Assembly (NCBI RefSeq): GCF_047496725.1
Contig: NC_132976.1
Coordinates: forward strand, 13,751,001-13,815,000
Direction of reading: 5' to 3'
From: Anoplolepis gracilipes
Lineage: Eukaryota; Arthropoda; Insecta; Hymenoptera; Formicidae
DNA length: 64,000 bases
Shown: positions 21,071-32,717 of the stretch, one piece after another
Layout of the letters: each line of letters begins with the position of its first letter
Numbering within the stretch: position 1 is the first letter of the stretch
Translations under genes and position numbers: made by a program
The notes under the pieces: model-generated
Databases searched by the model: none
What the model was told of the DNA's origin: nothing
Seen by the model: the letters and a program-made list of their open reading frames with translations, nothing else

Positions 21071-23158
21071 TTGGATGTGCAACCCCTCTGACGACGCATC
21101 ACCTTGATGTGGTGGAGGGGGCTCACCTGGAGGGAGATCCCGATGTGGTTGTCGAGTCTTAAGATCCACAACCCCCGGGTGATCCCAAAGGGTGCTAAGA
21201 GTACGTCGAAGATGATGGATGCCGAAGCAAAATCGAAAGACATGCTCGGGATCGGATACCGAGCAACGGCACGGAGAGAGTATTGTCCCAGCTCTCTTCG
21301 GGTCATCATCAAGCGATGGGCCACCTATGGATTTGACGGCGGGTTCCCTAGGGGAAATGGCGTCCGCCGTAACGTCGCTGGAGTCCTTTGCCGAGGCATT
21401 GGACGAGGCAAGGGATCTGGCGAAGGGAGAGGAGTTCCAGTCCTCGGTCGGCAAAGCCAGGGCTCTTGTCGACCGGGCTGGGGAAAGAATGGGTGATTGC
21501 CGCGGTGATCGGGAACGTTGTCTCCAGATGTTGGAACACCTCCACACTGCGGCAATCATCCTGGACGGATAAAGCACATCCTTAGAGGAGTGCTATACGG
21601 CGATGGCCGCTGAGGGGAGAAGAGTCGTTCAAAGGTTTAGATCTTTTTCGACAGCGGCTCTTCTCATGGCTGACATGGCGGTAGGCGAGAGAACCGTTAA
21701 AAAAGAGGTGGAGGTCCAGGCCTCACCTCCGACTAGGCAGATGGCGACTCAGCTGAAAAGGGAACCTTGCGACGAAGTGTCGCAGACCTCCCCAGCTGAG
21801 GTCGCAGATAAGGAAGTGTAGACCACCTCCGCGTCGGAGGGAGTGTGTTTTTTCCCGACGGTGGCGGAGGTGGAAATGATGGGGTTCACATCGAACATCG
21901 AGGTAATGGAGGTGGAGGAGATAGCCTCCACAAAGTTGCCCTCGCCGGGGGAGATCTCCGGTGAAAATAACAAGGCAACACGGCAGGGGGCGTCGGTTCT
22001 CCTCCCAGTTGACTAGAAGAGAATCGGCGCCTTCATCAGGAAGGAGGCCCAACTGGAGGTGGGAGTCGCCACACCAGCTGGCAAAACACTCCCTTTGCCC
22101 ACAGGTGGCTGTGGGAGGAGGCGGTGTGGAAGGGGGCTCCTGGGTCTTCGTTAAAGGCGGAGGTTCAGTGAGCCCCAAGAAGAGAAAGAGAAAGAGAGGA
22201 GGGAATAGTGATAAAGCCATCCCTCCCTCTCCTAAGAGTGGGGGCGGAGCCCTGTGAGAACAGGACCGCTCCCTCAGCTCTCACGAGAAGGAGCGGGGGC
22301 GCCCGTGCCTGACATAGGATGGGAAACACCTGGATCCCCAGGTGTTTCAAATGTCTCGTTTTGGGGCATGTAGGTTTTGCCTCGAATGTGTCCAGGGGAC
22401 ACCTGTGTTACAGGTGTGGGTCCCTTGGACACAGAATGCAGGGATGCAAGATGCTGTCCCTTGTGCAGGGACAATGGAGGTGACCACGGTCACATTCTCG
22501 GAGAGGGAGCGCTGTGCTCCTCTCCTGGTGGGAATGTGATGGCGGTAGTCACTGAGGGCTCGCCTCCAGTCAGGACTTGTTTTGGCACAAGGCCACAACG
22601 AGCTAAAAGGGATGCCGGATGCGGTCCCAAGGGGGGTCAGGGTGAAGGGATCCAGGCTTAGCCTGCCCCAATACTCCCTTTCCCCCCCCCCCCCCGAACA
22701 TCTGACCGGGACAGTTGAACTCGGGGGGCTTAATGCCCTCCTCGCTCCAACCCGACCGTCAAATCGTACAATCAAAGTGAGAGGGGTGGGAATTCTCCTA
22801 CTCCTCTCGGGGGTCAAGGGAGGAGTAGGTGCGGGAACACCTACTCCTCCATTGCACCTTGACTCCAGGCAGGGGCAGCGTTGTGTGTGGTTCCGCAACG
22901 CCGCCAATTGGTGCGTCATTGAGATAACTCTCAATGGCGCACCAAGGGAAGGAAATTCCCTCCGAACACCAGGGGGGAATTGCCGGGGTGGGTCCTGGTA
23001 GAATACTAGCGCAAACCCAGGGCCCACCCATTTCACCCGCAAGGATGAGAACCAACGTCTGGTTTTTAGTGGGTATACCCCATCTATAGGAGGAGTCCCA
23101 CATATCCCGGAGAGTTCCCGCTCCTCGGAAGATGCGTAAAGCATTTTCTAGACGTTAA
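21071..23158 (+). mobile_element. R1-clade non-LTR element, internally deleted (ORF1 + 3' UTR only)
   Basis: A Gag-like ORF1 with zinc knuckles is followed within 500 bp by a 3' UTR ('ggtttttagtgggtata', 'ggagtcccacatat', 'atgcgtaaagcattttc') and an A-tail at 23157. The same 3' UTR words end the element at 31296. Endonuclease and reverse transcriptase are missing, so any movement would depend on a relative. Confidence 0.75.
21219..22560 (+). pseudogene. ORF1 (Gag-like) with CCHC knuckles
   Basis: Two consecutive frames (21219-21572 and 21603-21821) encode a charged N-terminal region with EALDEARDLAKGEEFQSS and then a Lys/Glu-rich linker. Around 22345-22470 another frame reads CFKCLVLGHV, then CYRCGSLGHRMQGC, and a third Cys pair follows as CPLCRDNGG in a different frame. 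Three consecutive knuckles are standard in R1-clade Gag proteins. Stops after 21572 and 21821, and frame changes, show it is not functional. It is a different family from the copies at 1-5370 and 24360-31296, although the 3' UTR is related. Confidence 0.7.
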
Positions 23159-23162
23159 AAAA

Positions 23163-24350
23163 AAAGTTGGGTGTGCAAGCGTTACGAAAGAACCTTTCCA
23201 ACGATCCACTCTTGGCAGTGTTATTATCCAAAATGCAAAGGTAAGACTGCCTGTCAGCCTGCGGCATATAAGTGCAATGATTGTCCAATGACTTTTGACA
23301 CCAAGATCGGCCTGTCACCACATGAACGGCACGCTCATCCAAGAACAAGAAACGCTAAAAGAGTTGCCATAGCCGAAAAGCTAAACGTAAAGGGCGGCAG
23401 AAAACTTACAGTATCGACGGCGGAAAAAATGGCGCTGCTAGATCGGTTAAATACAGAATTCAGTGGCGAAAAGAACATCAACATTAAATTGATAGAATTC
23501 TTTCCAGGCAAAACAAACCGCCAAATTAACAACGCAAAGCGCTGCTTGAGACTATCAAGCACTCCGACCCCGCAGATCGAGTAAAACTCTGCAAACTCGG
23601 CAGAAATAGAAGGAACGCAGAAGAATTTGGATGCTGCAGCAGTCGATTCTTTTGAGCAAGGGACAACTGCGATGCAGACACTGTTGGAAAAAGCAAACTG
23701 GAGAATTAAAATTGCCTCACAAATCAGGTTAGTTTGACGTCCCAGACAAATGGGCAGTCTTAACGAAAAAACTGGTCGAAATAACTGATAGTGAAACGCA
23801 ATCACAATGAAATTAATTCGATATGTGACATTCTAGCGGGTAAGTTGACCAATGTGGAAAAGCCCGTAAGTGATAAAGCAAACAGAAGCTCTAAGTTGCG
23901 CAAAAGAAGGAGGACGAAGCAAAGGCCTCCTAACAGAGCAGAAAGGAGGCGCTATACCTTAGCCAAATGTCAGGAGTTGATGAATAACTGTTCTAAAAAA
24001 TTGACGAATGCCGTCACCGTCAACGACCTCTCACTGCTACAGATACGCCAAGCGTATCTGATACAAATGAGACGCGCGAACTATATGTCTATTTCTGGGG
24101 TACGCCTGGCCCGAAGCAAAAAGTAACAAACCAATGAGCTGTTGCGATTGAAACTGAGGACATCTTTCGTCCAATCACTCCGCAGGGGTTAAACAAAAAA
24201 TAAAAAGCGCATTGCAAACTCATCGGCCACGGGAACCGATGCCGTCAGAAGAGCGCATCTGAGAGGTAAAGGTGTCAGTATAATCTTGTTGTTCAATCTC
24301 GCTCTGTTCCGAAGCCCCGGGAAACCGGAGTGGAAGGATAGCTAAGAGCG
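23163..24350 (+). pseudogene. R2-like (site-specific, restriction-like endonuclease clade) retrotransposon N-terminal fragment
   Basis: The frame 23171-23584 begins with a degraded first C2H2 finger (RTFPTIHSWQCYYPKC), has a second finger CNDCPMTFDTKIGLSPHERHAH and then a Myb-like segment (LLDRLN...FFPGKTNRQINNAKR). Zinc fingers followed by a Myb motif is the N-terminal DNA-binding arrangement of R2 proteins. A second frame (23791-24126) continues with RAERRRYTLAKCQELMNNC, typical of the R2 linker. Around 24190-24290 a frame reads GTDAVRRAHLRGKG, close to the start of an R2-type reverse transcriptase. Sequence similarity fades near 24350. Stops and frameshifts break it. R2 normally sits in 28S rDNA; no 28S sequence is visible beside this copy. 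Confidence 0.65.
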
Positions 24351-24359
24351 CACCGATAG

Positions 24360-26854
24360 CCGGATTTCCTCTTGGACCTCGGCTCGGGTAGGATGCATAG
24401 CACCGGCATGCATACCTGGGTGTCGGACGCGTACGAATCGGTCCCTGCTACAAGCGCGACGGTCGCGGCGGAAATGATGCTGAACGCCACATAGTACGTC
24501 GGGGGCGAAAGCCCTTAAGCCGAAGCGTAGCTGGGCGGGGGTCGAGGAGTAACGAAGACACTACGCGAGGGTCTTAGCGTGCCCGCCTGAAGAGCGTCCT
24601 CCCTTCCGGAGGAGTCCTCTTCAGAAGAATCAATCGGATGGTGAGGGAATTATGGTTTAAGGCTCGATGAGTCCCGATCCTGAAGTGAGGCTTACGTGTC
24701 GCTAATCCCAACAAGACGGGAAGCGAGCGATTCAAGGCAAGGCTTCTTGGGGGGGAGACGAACCTACGGGTGCCGACGAGCCTCCTGGGACGATCGTTGC
24801 TTCCGGGCCATATTGGTGTCGGGGGATTCGCCGGCTCTTCGAGGGCGACGGGTTTTGCCGGCATCGCGTGGTCGTTGTAGGGTAGATAGTCACCCTACGA
24901 TGCAGGTTTCGGGTAGAACCTTGACCTGTTGGCTTGACAGCAGGGCGAGGCATCAGGGGGTCGTTTCCCCCTGATTCGGGTTTTAGTGGTGGGTGATGGT
25001 GGGATCTTTGGCTGGATTCGAGTCCCAAAGTCACCAAACACCGCAACAGGGGTCCCCTTTCCCTTGTATAGGAATGCCGAAAGGATGAATCAGTTAACAG
25101 GACACCCGATGTAGGTTGAAGGACCGCAGTCCCGATACTATACACGGTACGCACAGGGGTCCGCCTTTCCCCACGTATAAAAACGTAGAGGGGACACGGG
25201 TTAAAAAGCCCGATGTGGGTTAAAGAACATTACTGTCCCGATGCTACACATGGTTCGAACAGAGGTGCGCCTACCCCGTGTATAAAACACGGAGGTGTTC
25301 GGGGTAGGATGTTCATCGACAATGCGATAACATCCTGTGAAATGGTTGGTGCCTGATCAGAGGAAACTGGTGCGCACTGAATTGGTGCGCCGTTGTATAG
25401 AAAATCCTACTGGGCCAACTGTCATTGGGGCTAGTACGTCTCGACTCCTTCCCTGGGAACTCGTCTAAGGGGAAGGGCCCTGCTGGATTGGGGACTGGAA
25501 GCGGGAACCTGTTAGTAGTAGAACCCAAGAGGGGTTCTGCGAAACCAGGGCCCCGTGAAAGGTCCTCGTCAAGGTGGGGACCATGAAAGTTGCGGCCGAC
25601 CGCCAATACAGGAGTTCGCCTAGTGGTAATTTGTCTCGCCCACTCTAAAAACCGAAAGACGCACGCGAAATCGATACCTTCCAAGGGTGAACACCGGAGG
25701 TAAAGGCGTCGACCAGGGGTGTCACCAAAAAGGATGGTGGGCCCGGGCGAGTTTAGGGCCAAAGGGGATGTCCCGGTCCAGTCAAACGGCACGGCCTGCA
25801 CCACCGTGTGCGCGGCCAGACCACTATGGGGCCATCTATCGGCCCCCTGCTTTACAAGGGGTGCACCTCCTCGTCGTGCACCATATTGTCGTGGTGAGGA
25901 AGCTTAACCTCGAAACCCTATAGAAACACCCACACGGCTTCGGTCAAGTTGGATGAACCGCCGGGGTAAACAGGGAACTAAGAGCGCACAGTACCTTTCT
26001 TAAGGGTATAAGGGGAGCCCAGCAACTCCCTTAGGGACTGCGCCCACCTCCTTGGGGGTGGTCTAAAGTGCGGACCCAATCGCTAGTAGGGGTAGACGGT
26101 CCTGACTGCAATCGCCCAGTGGCACGGCGTCGTTGGGGGAGGACTGCTCCCCGCCCGTGGGTTTTCTTGGCATGGAGGGTTTCCACGTGTGTGCTCCCAC
26201 CACGCGGCGTCCCTCAGGAGGGAGATGGGTCCCGGCTCCGGCCAGTGTCCCATAGTGAGGGTCCCCGTGTGATGAACTTGTCCGCCACACAGGTGCCCTC
26301 GGGGGAAGGGGGGGGACGTGGGTGCTGGTCCTGGACCAGCGTCTCACATTAGGTGGGTGCCGGCCTGACTGTCGGGACCGCTCGGACGTTTCCGAGGTGG
26401 GGCCCGACGGTGTGTTAGAAGCCGCCGGTGTACCGTGACCGTTTCCCCTTCCGAAGCAGTACACCGGCGGAGCCTCTTTCGAGGAGTGGCTCGAAGGGGG
26501 CGTAACACGGTGTGCTGGCCGCCACGGCAGGTAAGACTGGGCCGGGGAGCGGCGACCCAGTCCCAACCGTCCGTGGGGTCCCCGGATGGCGCCATCCGTT
26601 GCGGTGCCCACGAGGTCGGAGGCGTGGGACCCCTGAAAGCCCATGAGGGGCGTAAAAACCCCCTATGGGTGAGTAAGGGGCTGGAGGTCAGTGCCGGAGA
26701 TGTTTTTTCCTCCGGCCCGAGCCATATGTCCCCTCCCCGAGGGAACTCGGGGCCCGGTCGTAGAGTCCTTCCAGATTTTCTGGGCCGCTTTGCGGCCGGT
26801 GAAAGTATACCGTGGGGGACGGAACCGCAACAAGGCGTGGGATAATTTATCATC
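24360..26854 (+). other. GC-rich 5' leader of R1-clade copy 2
   Basis: The part 25850-26854 is a reverse-complement match of 5110-3840. The upstream 1.4 kb is equally GC-rich, has tandem repeats and no conserved frame. Long open frames here are composition artefacts. The word 'gtcgggggcgaaagccct' near 24499 could form a hairpin, but I cannot assign a function. Confidence 0.5.
25040..25315. repeat. ~107-bp tandem repeat in leader (about 2.5 copies)
   Basis: The block 'caggggtcc...cccgtgtataaaa...cacccgatgtaggtt' starts at 25047, 25154 and 25260 (periods 107 and 106). Confidence 0.75.
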
Positions 26855-29800
26855 ATGAATTCCTATAAAAAACAAAAAATCGAGACGGAACTTGCCGCAG
26901 AATCATTTGCGAGCGGAGCAAATGAGGCTCCAGAAACCTTTAAGGTCCCGGAAGCACCTGGTAGAGACTCCGAAGTGTTGAGAGCTACCTCATCCGATGG
27001 CGGGCCAATTATCACGAACATTCAGGACGGTACAGAAATTGGCGCAGCAGTTAGTAAAAAACTGGAGTTGGGCAAGAAACATGGCAAATGTCCATATGAC
27101 CGTAAACATGTTTTTCATGGTTGTCAAGAGAGGAAAAGGAGAAGGAATACCGTCACAGGTATTCTTGTCCCACTGGGCAACGAGGTCCCGTGGCCTCCAA
27201 TTAGATCACGGGCCAGCAGCATAGTAGGCGAACCCGGAGGAAGCAAGACCGGGTCCGATGCGTTATACGCCTCTGGTTCCGAAGACGAACAATCGGACGT
27301 CAGCGCCCCGAAAAGATGCAGGGGAAGACCAATTACCACGGGTAAAGAAACTCGGGAGAAAAAGGAGGCAAAGGCCCAGGCAAGGGACGAGGCCCGAGAA
27401 CAAAGAGAGTTGGAATGGGCCCGAAGTCTCGCCATGCCGAAAAGGCAAGCCTGGGAGAGGCTGCAAGAAAGAGCGAGCAGAGAGAGAAAGACTTCTCCAG
27501 TCTCCAACACCGAATGTGGTGTCGGAGACGGTACAACATTGTATGGCAATTTATAAGAATGTCCACATCTCTAAAAATACTAAGGGCAGTATAAAAGGGG
27601 AAGTAAAGAACGCTGTGGCATCCATAATGGCTGCTGCAGCTGTTCTCCACGACAGGACAACATCAAACCAGTCCTCACATAACAATAACGAAGCTGAAAA
27701 GCTTTGCCAACAGTTGAGACTCCTCAAAGCCGAAAAAGAGAAAAAAATGGGTGAGCTTAAGAGTCAAATTGCAGAGCTCAACAATCAAATAAAATGCTTG
27801 CTCAATAACCGAGCGTATGCCTTGCCAAGGAAGAAATTATCCCCAAGGAAGGAGGCAAGGGATACAAAAACCTGAGAAGACGCAATGTTGTGTTATCTGA
27901 CTCCGACAGCGAGAAGAAACAGACTCCCAGACCAGAAGCACCCCCAACAAACCGCCTCGTTGAAGAAAGGTTCACCTCCAACAAGTGTATCTCTAAACCC
28001 CTTTATTGGAGACTCTTGTATGGAGACGGAACCACAAGTCGTGAGTACAGCAGAGGCCCAGGGACCCCTATTAAAGGGATCTCCTCGACCTCTTGCCCCA
28101 GTCATTCACTCTCGACTGCAGGGTGAGGGTGCAATACTATATGAAGCCTTCAGCCAACAGCTGCAAATAGTATCTGATCTGAGGGAAAGAATATTGCGGC
28201 ACTTTGAAGTGGCAAGCGGATAAGGAGAGATAACCCAACCTTCTCTTCCAAGCAACCGCATTGAACTATCCACAAGAAGAGAGACTAAGGCTGAGATCCG
28301 CTTTCAATCTCAATCTAAAGTCCAGAACAGTAAAACCACTCCCAAAGGCAGTAAAAAGAAAGCTACAAAGAAGAAGAAGAGGGAGGGAGAGAGCCGGGAC
28401 TGTGACAACACAAAGACCTCTCATCCCCCTCCACCACCAGTATTCATACCTGGTGACAAACCTGGAAATAAATCTCACCAGGTTGCGGAACCCCGTGGAA
28501 CTCCGCTCCCCGACGGAGGACCATTAGGCCCGGGGCCCTTCAACAAAAAGTCGACGAACCCCGAGACATATGGCCCCTTTCTGACCACCCCTGTCCCATG
28601 GAACAAGGTGGTCGGAAGGAAAGAAAAAAAGACCCAAATAAGGCAAACCTCTCCCTCTAAAGCTGCAACCGCGAATGTAATTCGACCACCACTTAGTGGT
28701 AGAGGTAAACAAAAGCGGAAACAGTCAGAAAAAAGGGAAAGCCCACCAAGAGGAAGGCCCCTAAAACCTCGGCGGTATCACTGACCCAGAGGGGAACTAC
28801 AGTGAGATCATGACTATCCTCAGAAAGGCAATCAAGATCAAAGAGATAAGTATTTTCAAAATGAACATGAGAAGAGCCCTTACTGGGGCCTTAATAATGG
28901 AAATCCCCGGTGAAGACCGTGCACACAAGGCGGAGCAACTAGCTGACCGCATGCGTGAAACGGTCGGCGATCGCGAGGGAGTACGAATTGCCTGCCCCCA
29001 GAAGATGGCCGACCTTCGAATCAGAGAGTTGCAGGATTCTATCACCCAGGCGGATATTGTCGCCGCAATTTCCTTGTCAGGAGGGTGTGGACTCTTAGAC
29101 ATCAAAGTGGGGACACCCACGAGACTCTCTCGCACCGGCCTCAACACCGTGGTGGTGCAATGTCCGGTGGAGGCTGCCAACAGATTGGCACAGCTAAAAA
29201 AAAGGTGTTAATTGGTTAGCACAATGTCGCTATTGAGTTGCTGTCACAGCTCCCCCTCCGGTGCTATAAATGCATGGACAAAGAACATGTGCAGCAACAA
29301 TGCAAAAATGATAAGTCTTGGGCTGACCGGTGTTACCGCTGTGGCGAAAAAGGCCACAAGGTCAAATCTTGCCCCAAATCGGCGATGCATCGTCTGCTTT
29401 GCGCCGATCGAGGGGCACCAGCGGGACACAGGATGGGGGGCCAAAGCTGTCACTCCCCAAAAAAGCCTAACAAACCTAGGTAGAAGGCAGCTATGCCGAC
29501 CCCCCTCCCAAGGAATCTGCCCCGACAATAGAGGCGGAGAGAGAAGGAACTAACGGGATGAACTCAATTCGATCTTTGATGGAAGTTGAAATGGAGAAAA
29601 CTCCCCAAGGTAACCAAACCGCCACAACTGAGTCCGCACCCACGCTAATGGACACAACAGAGTGCCGCAAGCAGGGTGCGGACTCGGTAATAGAAGTAGA
29701 TAAGGAGGGTGCGGGGGCAAAGAGATTTGCCCTAAATCCCCGAAACCCCAACGGCAGTTGGGTTTGGTTCGCCAGTCAACAGTGGGAACCAAAACCAAGG

Positions 29801-29960
29801 AAATGGAAAGCACCCGTTCCTCGGGCACAACTGAGCCCGAGGTTATCACGATGCCAAATGAGGTGAACGCTCCCTGCCATACCCCCCCTCTAGTGCGGAG
29901 ATAAAAACGAAGGAGACTCATCCCACCAATGAAAAGGAGGGCCTGTAAGTTCCTGCAGAT
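26855..29960 (+). pseudogene. ORF1 (Gag-like, CCHC knuckles), R1-clade copy 2
   Basis: It starts MNSYKKQKIETELAAESF at 26855, right after the leader. Conserved blocks in order: RCRGRPITTG near 27310; a coiled coil around 27660-27830 (LRLLKAEKEKKMGELKSQI); GEGAILYEAFSQQL near 28125; a folded block at 28860-29200 (ALTGALIMEIPGED...LADRMRETVGDREG); knuckles CYKCMDKEHVQQQC and CYRCGEKGHKVKSC at 29260-29370 followed by LLCADRGAPAGHRMGG; and a tail with MDTTECRK near 29648. Five or more frame changes separate the blocks, so no intact protein is made. Compared with copy 1 it is better preserved around the knuckles. Confidence 0.8.
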
Positions 29961-30700
29961 AATATAAACCACACTCAGCAGGCGCAGAACCTTTTACTGC
30001 ACACCATTGCTGAGCGTAGTATTAGACTAGCAATTGTGTCGAAGCCGTATCGCCCCCGTCGAAACATCCTAATTGGAGGGTGGACGGCTCCGGCACAGTT
30101 GCGATCATACGTGGTACGGAAAGCCACAACCCCCCTTGTTCCCTGTTGATGGCAGTAAAGTGGGGATCCATCGCGGTGGTGGCGTGCTATGCGCCGCCGA
30201 GTTGGAGCCTCTCTCAATTCGAACTATACCTGAGGGAGTTGGAGCGCTGTGTACACAGCATAATCCCCCAGGAGGCGGTGACCGGAAATTTCAACGCCAG
30301 AGCGGAAGCTTGGGGCAACCGGACCACCACCCCTAAGGGAGGAACTCTACTAGACTGGATGGGGGCTCTCAGGCTATGCCTATTAAATACAGACAACGAA
30401 CGCACGTGCGACCGACTGCTACGGGGGGGATCTATAGTAGACTTAACTATGATAACCCCCTCTGCAGCACGTCTAAACTGGTGGTGGAGAATGATGCAAC
30501 AAGAAACGTTATCGGATCATCGATATGTTGAGTTTCAGTGCACCACCCTCTAGCCCGGGAGCCTGATCGACAGCCCGCCGCCACCGCGTTGGGTCCTAAA
30601 GAAGCTGGATCTGAATAGATTAATGGCGGCTGTTCAGGTTACTCTCTGACAACGACAACCGCCAGAGGAGAAAGTGGGGAGCCTGGAGAAGGACGTTGCG
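29960..30700 (+). pseudogene. ORF2 endonuclease domain, R1-clade copy 2 (truncated)
   Basis: Early frame: LLLHTIAERSIRLAIVSKPY, the usual start of an R1-clade endonuclease. The main frame 30080-30553 contains SIAVVACYAPPSWSLSQFE, then NFNARAEAWGNR where the family expects GDFNA (the Asp is lost here: TGNFNAR), LLDWMGALRLCLLN, SIVDLTMI and finally LSDHRYVEFQC. A stop follows at 30551. A short linker (PRWVLKKLDLNRLMAAV) leads toward where the reverse transcriptase should be, but sequence jumps to the 3' UTR. Loss of the GDFN Asp would itself cripple nicking. Confidence 0.75.
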
Positions 30701-30829
30701 CATCTGATAGACTTGGTCAAACAGGCGTGCGGCTGGTACGGCTCCCTCTGCAACCACCGTCACCACCATCAGCAGCGGCGTCCCCACCGACACCAGTGGG
30801 AGCACCACCGAGATGACAGTGAGTGGGGG

Positions 30830-31296
30830 GAGGGAGGGAGTAGACAGGTTCTACTCGTCCTTCCCCCCTCACTTACCCCTTATACTATTTCTTTCCTTCC
30901 TTTTATTTCCCCCGAGGAAGAAGAGTAATTCGGGACCCAGTCCCGATTTCCACCCCCCCGTCTATAATCGGGGGGACAGGAAGGCACGGTGGAGAGGAGG
31001 TAGTGGCTCTTCCGCCGTAGAGAACAAGAGTCAAGCTCGGAGGAGGAAAGAGAAAAATCTTTTCTTTATCTTCCCCCTCCCAGGAAAGGACTCCCTAATA
31101 ATGGGAGTATGGCGAGGGGAGGCTCCTGACGTATTGCAATGCTAGTTCCAGGAACCTCCCCTAAAATCGCCAGTGACGCCACTCATGAGGTTTTTAGTGG
31201 GTATGTCCGTTAAATAGGGAGAGTCCCACATACCCCCCCGGGAGCCACATTTTCCCGGAGGAATGCGTAATGCATTTTCCTCACGTTAAAAAAAAG
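30830..31296 (+). other. 3' UTR and A-tail of R1-clade copy 2
   Basis: Contains 'gaggtttttagtgggtatg', 'gggagagtcccacatacc', 'ggaatgcgtaatgcattttc' and an A8 run. The same words in the same order end the element at 23158, so this is the template region recognised by the family's reverse transcriptase. Confidence 0.7.
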
Positions 31297-31299
31297 GTT

Positions 31300-31595
31300 C
31301 AATCTCCTCCTGCTCAAATAAGCATATCCGGATGCTTGGAAACAAAACCGGACAACTCTTATACTTAAGGTAACCTAAGTGTAACCGATCAGTGCCTTCA
31401 TACAGCGGATGATTCGACCCTAAATAAATAACCTTTATTCTTGCTTCGGGAGTATGCTACCCCTTTATTGGACTCGCTCACCATCAGTCCCTTTTCTCTT
31501 TTGTTCGTTTTTCTCTTCCTCACGGTCGCCAGCTGTTTTACCACCAAACAGCAAGGATGCGCCGCCAAAAACCCAAATTAGCTTACGTGGCGTCT
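31300..31595. other. Unassigned stretch after the A-tail
   Basis: About 300 bp lacking gene or repeat signals that I can identify. On the minus strand it would be downstream of the LTR. Confidence 0.4.
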
Positions 31596-31599
31596 GCAT

Positions 31600-32165
31600 C
31601 AGCACAATCTCTGCACTGTTCCGAGTCCTCGCTCCCAACCAATATCTCGCACAGGATCGGGGAAAACGTGTATGGAGAATAAAAACTTGCGCACCAATGT
31701 CTCAGGATTACTCACTTTATTGTTTTAAGATCTGCCTGGGTTTAGCAGTTAGACTTCGCGCGCTAACAAAAATTATACTCGTAACACAAATATCCGTTTT
31801 ACACATACGGATAATAAATAAATATCGCTATCATCGTTTTTGAACGAATGTTGTATAAGCGTTTAACGAAAATTTTTTTTACCGCGCGGTTGAGCGCTAC
31901 TGTACTTTACTACATTCCGCATGAATGTACGAAGTCGAAGAAGCTATTCCCGACAAAGCCGTGCCTATATACCCTTGCTCCCACCATGACGCCAACGAGG
32001 TAATGGTCAAAGAAAAGCAGAGACGACCCTGACCCCTGACCCCAAACTCGACCCACAAACAACAAAAGAGACCCCAGGTCAAGGTTGGGATACGAGGTGA
32101 CAAGTCTATCCAACCCGTCATTCTTCACCCATAAATCCGGGTATGAGAAAAATTCCACATCTCAC
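31600..32165 (-). mobile_element. Putative LTR (minus orientation)
   Basis: Read on the minus strand: a start near TGTGAGATGTGG (about 32165), a TATA box GGGTATATAGGC (31963-31974), and AATAAAG as polyA signal (31714-31720) about 250 bp downstream, followed by a GT-rich 'gagacattggtgcgc'. The spacing fits U3-R-U5. Beyond about 31620 the word 'attggttgggagcgagg' could be a primer-binding region. No matching second LTR was found in the window. The frameshifted ORF at 32718-33828 lies upstream on the same strand. Confidence 0.45.
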
Positions 32166-32169
32166 AACG

Positions 32170-32717
32170 CACAGGTCAAGGTCGTCGTCCCACAAAATCC
32201 AAATTGCTCTCTCGATCCGTTGCAAGGTGGAGGAGAAATAAAGCCACGCTCCCCCGCTCTACAGCCGGCCGAAAGGAAACACAAGATAATAAAGAACAGG
32301 CTAAAAGAAAACGCTCTACGTCATGGGCCTTCGTTAATCGATTATATAAACACATACTATTGTCAAAATAATAAATCTCATCGAAGTATACGCAAAAAAA
32401 AATTCTTACAATAAAGTAGCATAATACAAACACTATTCAACTCCATGTTGATATAATAATAATAAACAAAACCCATTAACCTAAACAGTATATGTATAAC
32501 AAAACGTTGGCTATAATTATCACATTATTGGTCCAAACTTAAATAACCTTTTAATAGAGTGGCAAAAAAAACAAAACAAAACAAAATGACAAAAGAAAGA
32601 AAATAAATCAATCTTAATTAACTTAACCTTAAAATAAATGAATCTTAATTAGCATAACGCTAACCATATAACAAAATAAAAAAGAAAAGCGAGAAAAAAA
32701 AAACAAAGATTACCCTT
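32170..32717. other. AT-rich stretch, no gene seen
   Basis: About 550 bp, A-rich after 32340, without convincing frames. Confidence 0.5.

Larger units (their letters stand above)
24360..31296 (+). mobile_element. R1-clade non-LTR retrotransposon, copy 2 (reverse transcriptase deleted)
   Basis: Leader (about 24360-26854), ORF1 (26855-29960), endonuclease part of ORF2 (29960-30700), then directly a 3' UTR ending in an A-run at 31289-31296. The leader and coding blocks match copy 1 at 1-5370 in the opposite orientation. Roughly 2.5-3 kb of ORF2 that should hold the reverse transcriptase is absent. The 5' boundary is uncertain because the upstream GC-rich DNA merges into R2-like sequence. Confidence 0.75.

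Noticed and set aside
22347..23144. 265-codon minus-strand frame
   Set aside because: Antisense of the R1-clade knuckle region and 3' UTR; composition-driven and ending in the conserved UTR.
24360..24650. Self-cleaving ribozyme or rRNA segment in the GC-rich block after the R2-like fragment
   Set aside because: I could draw short hairpins but not a double pseudoknot, and saw no run matching 18S or 28S rRNA.
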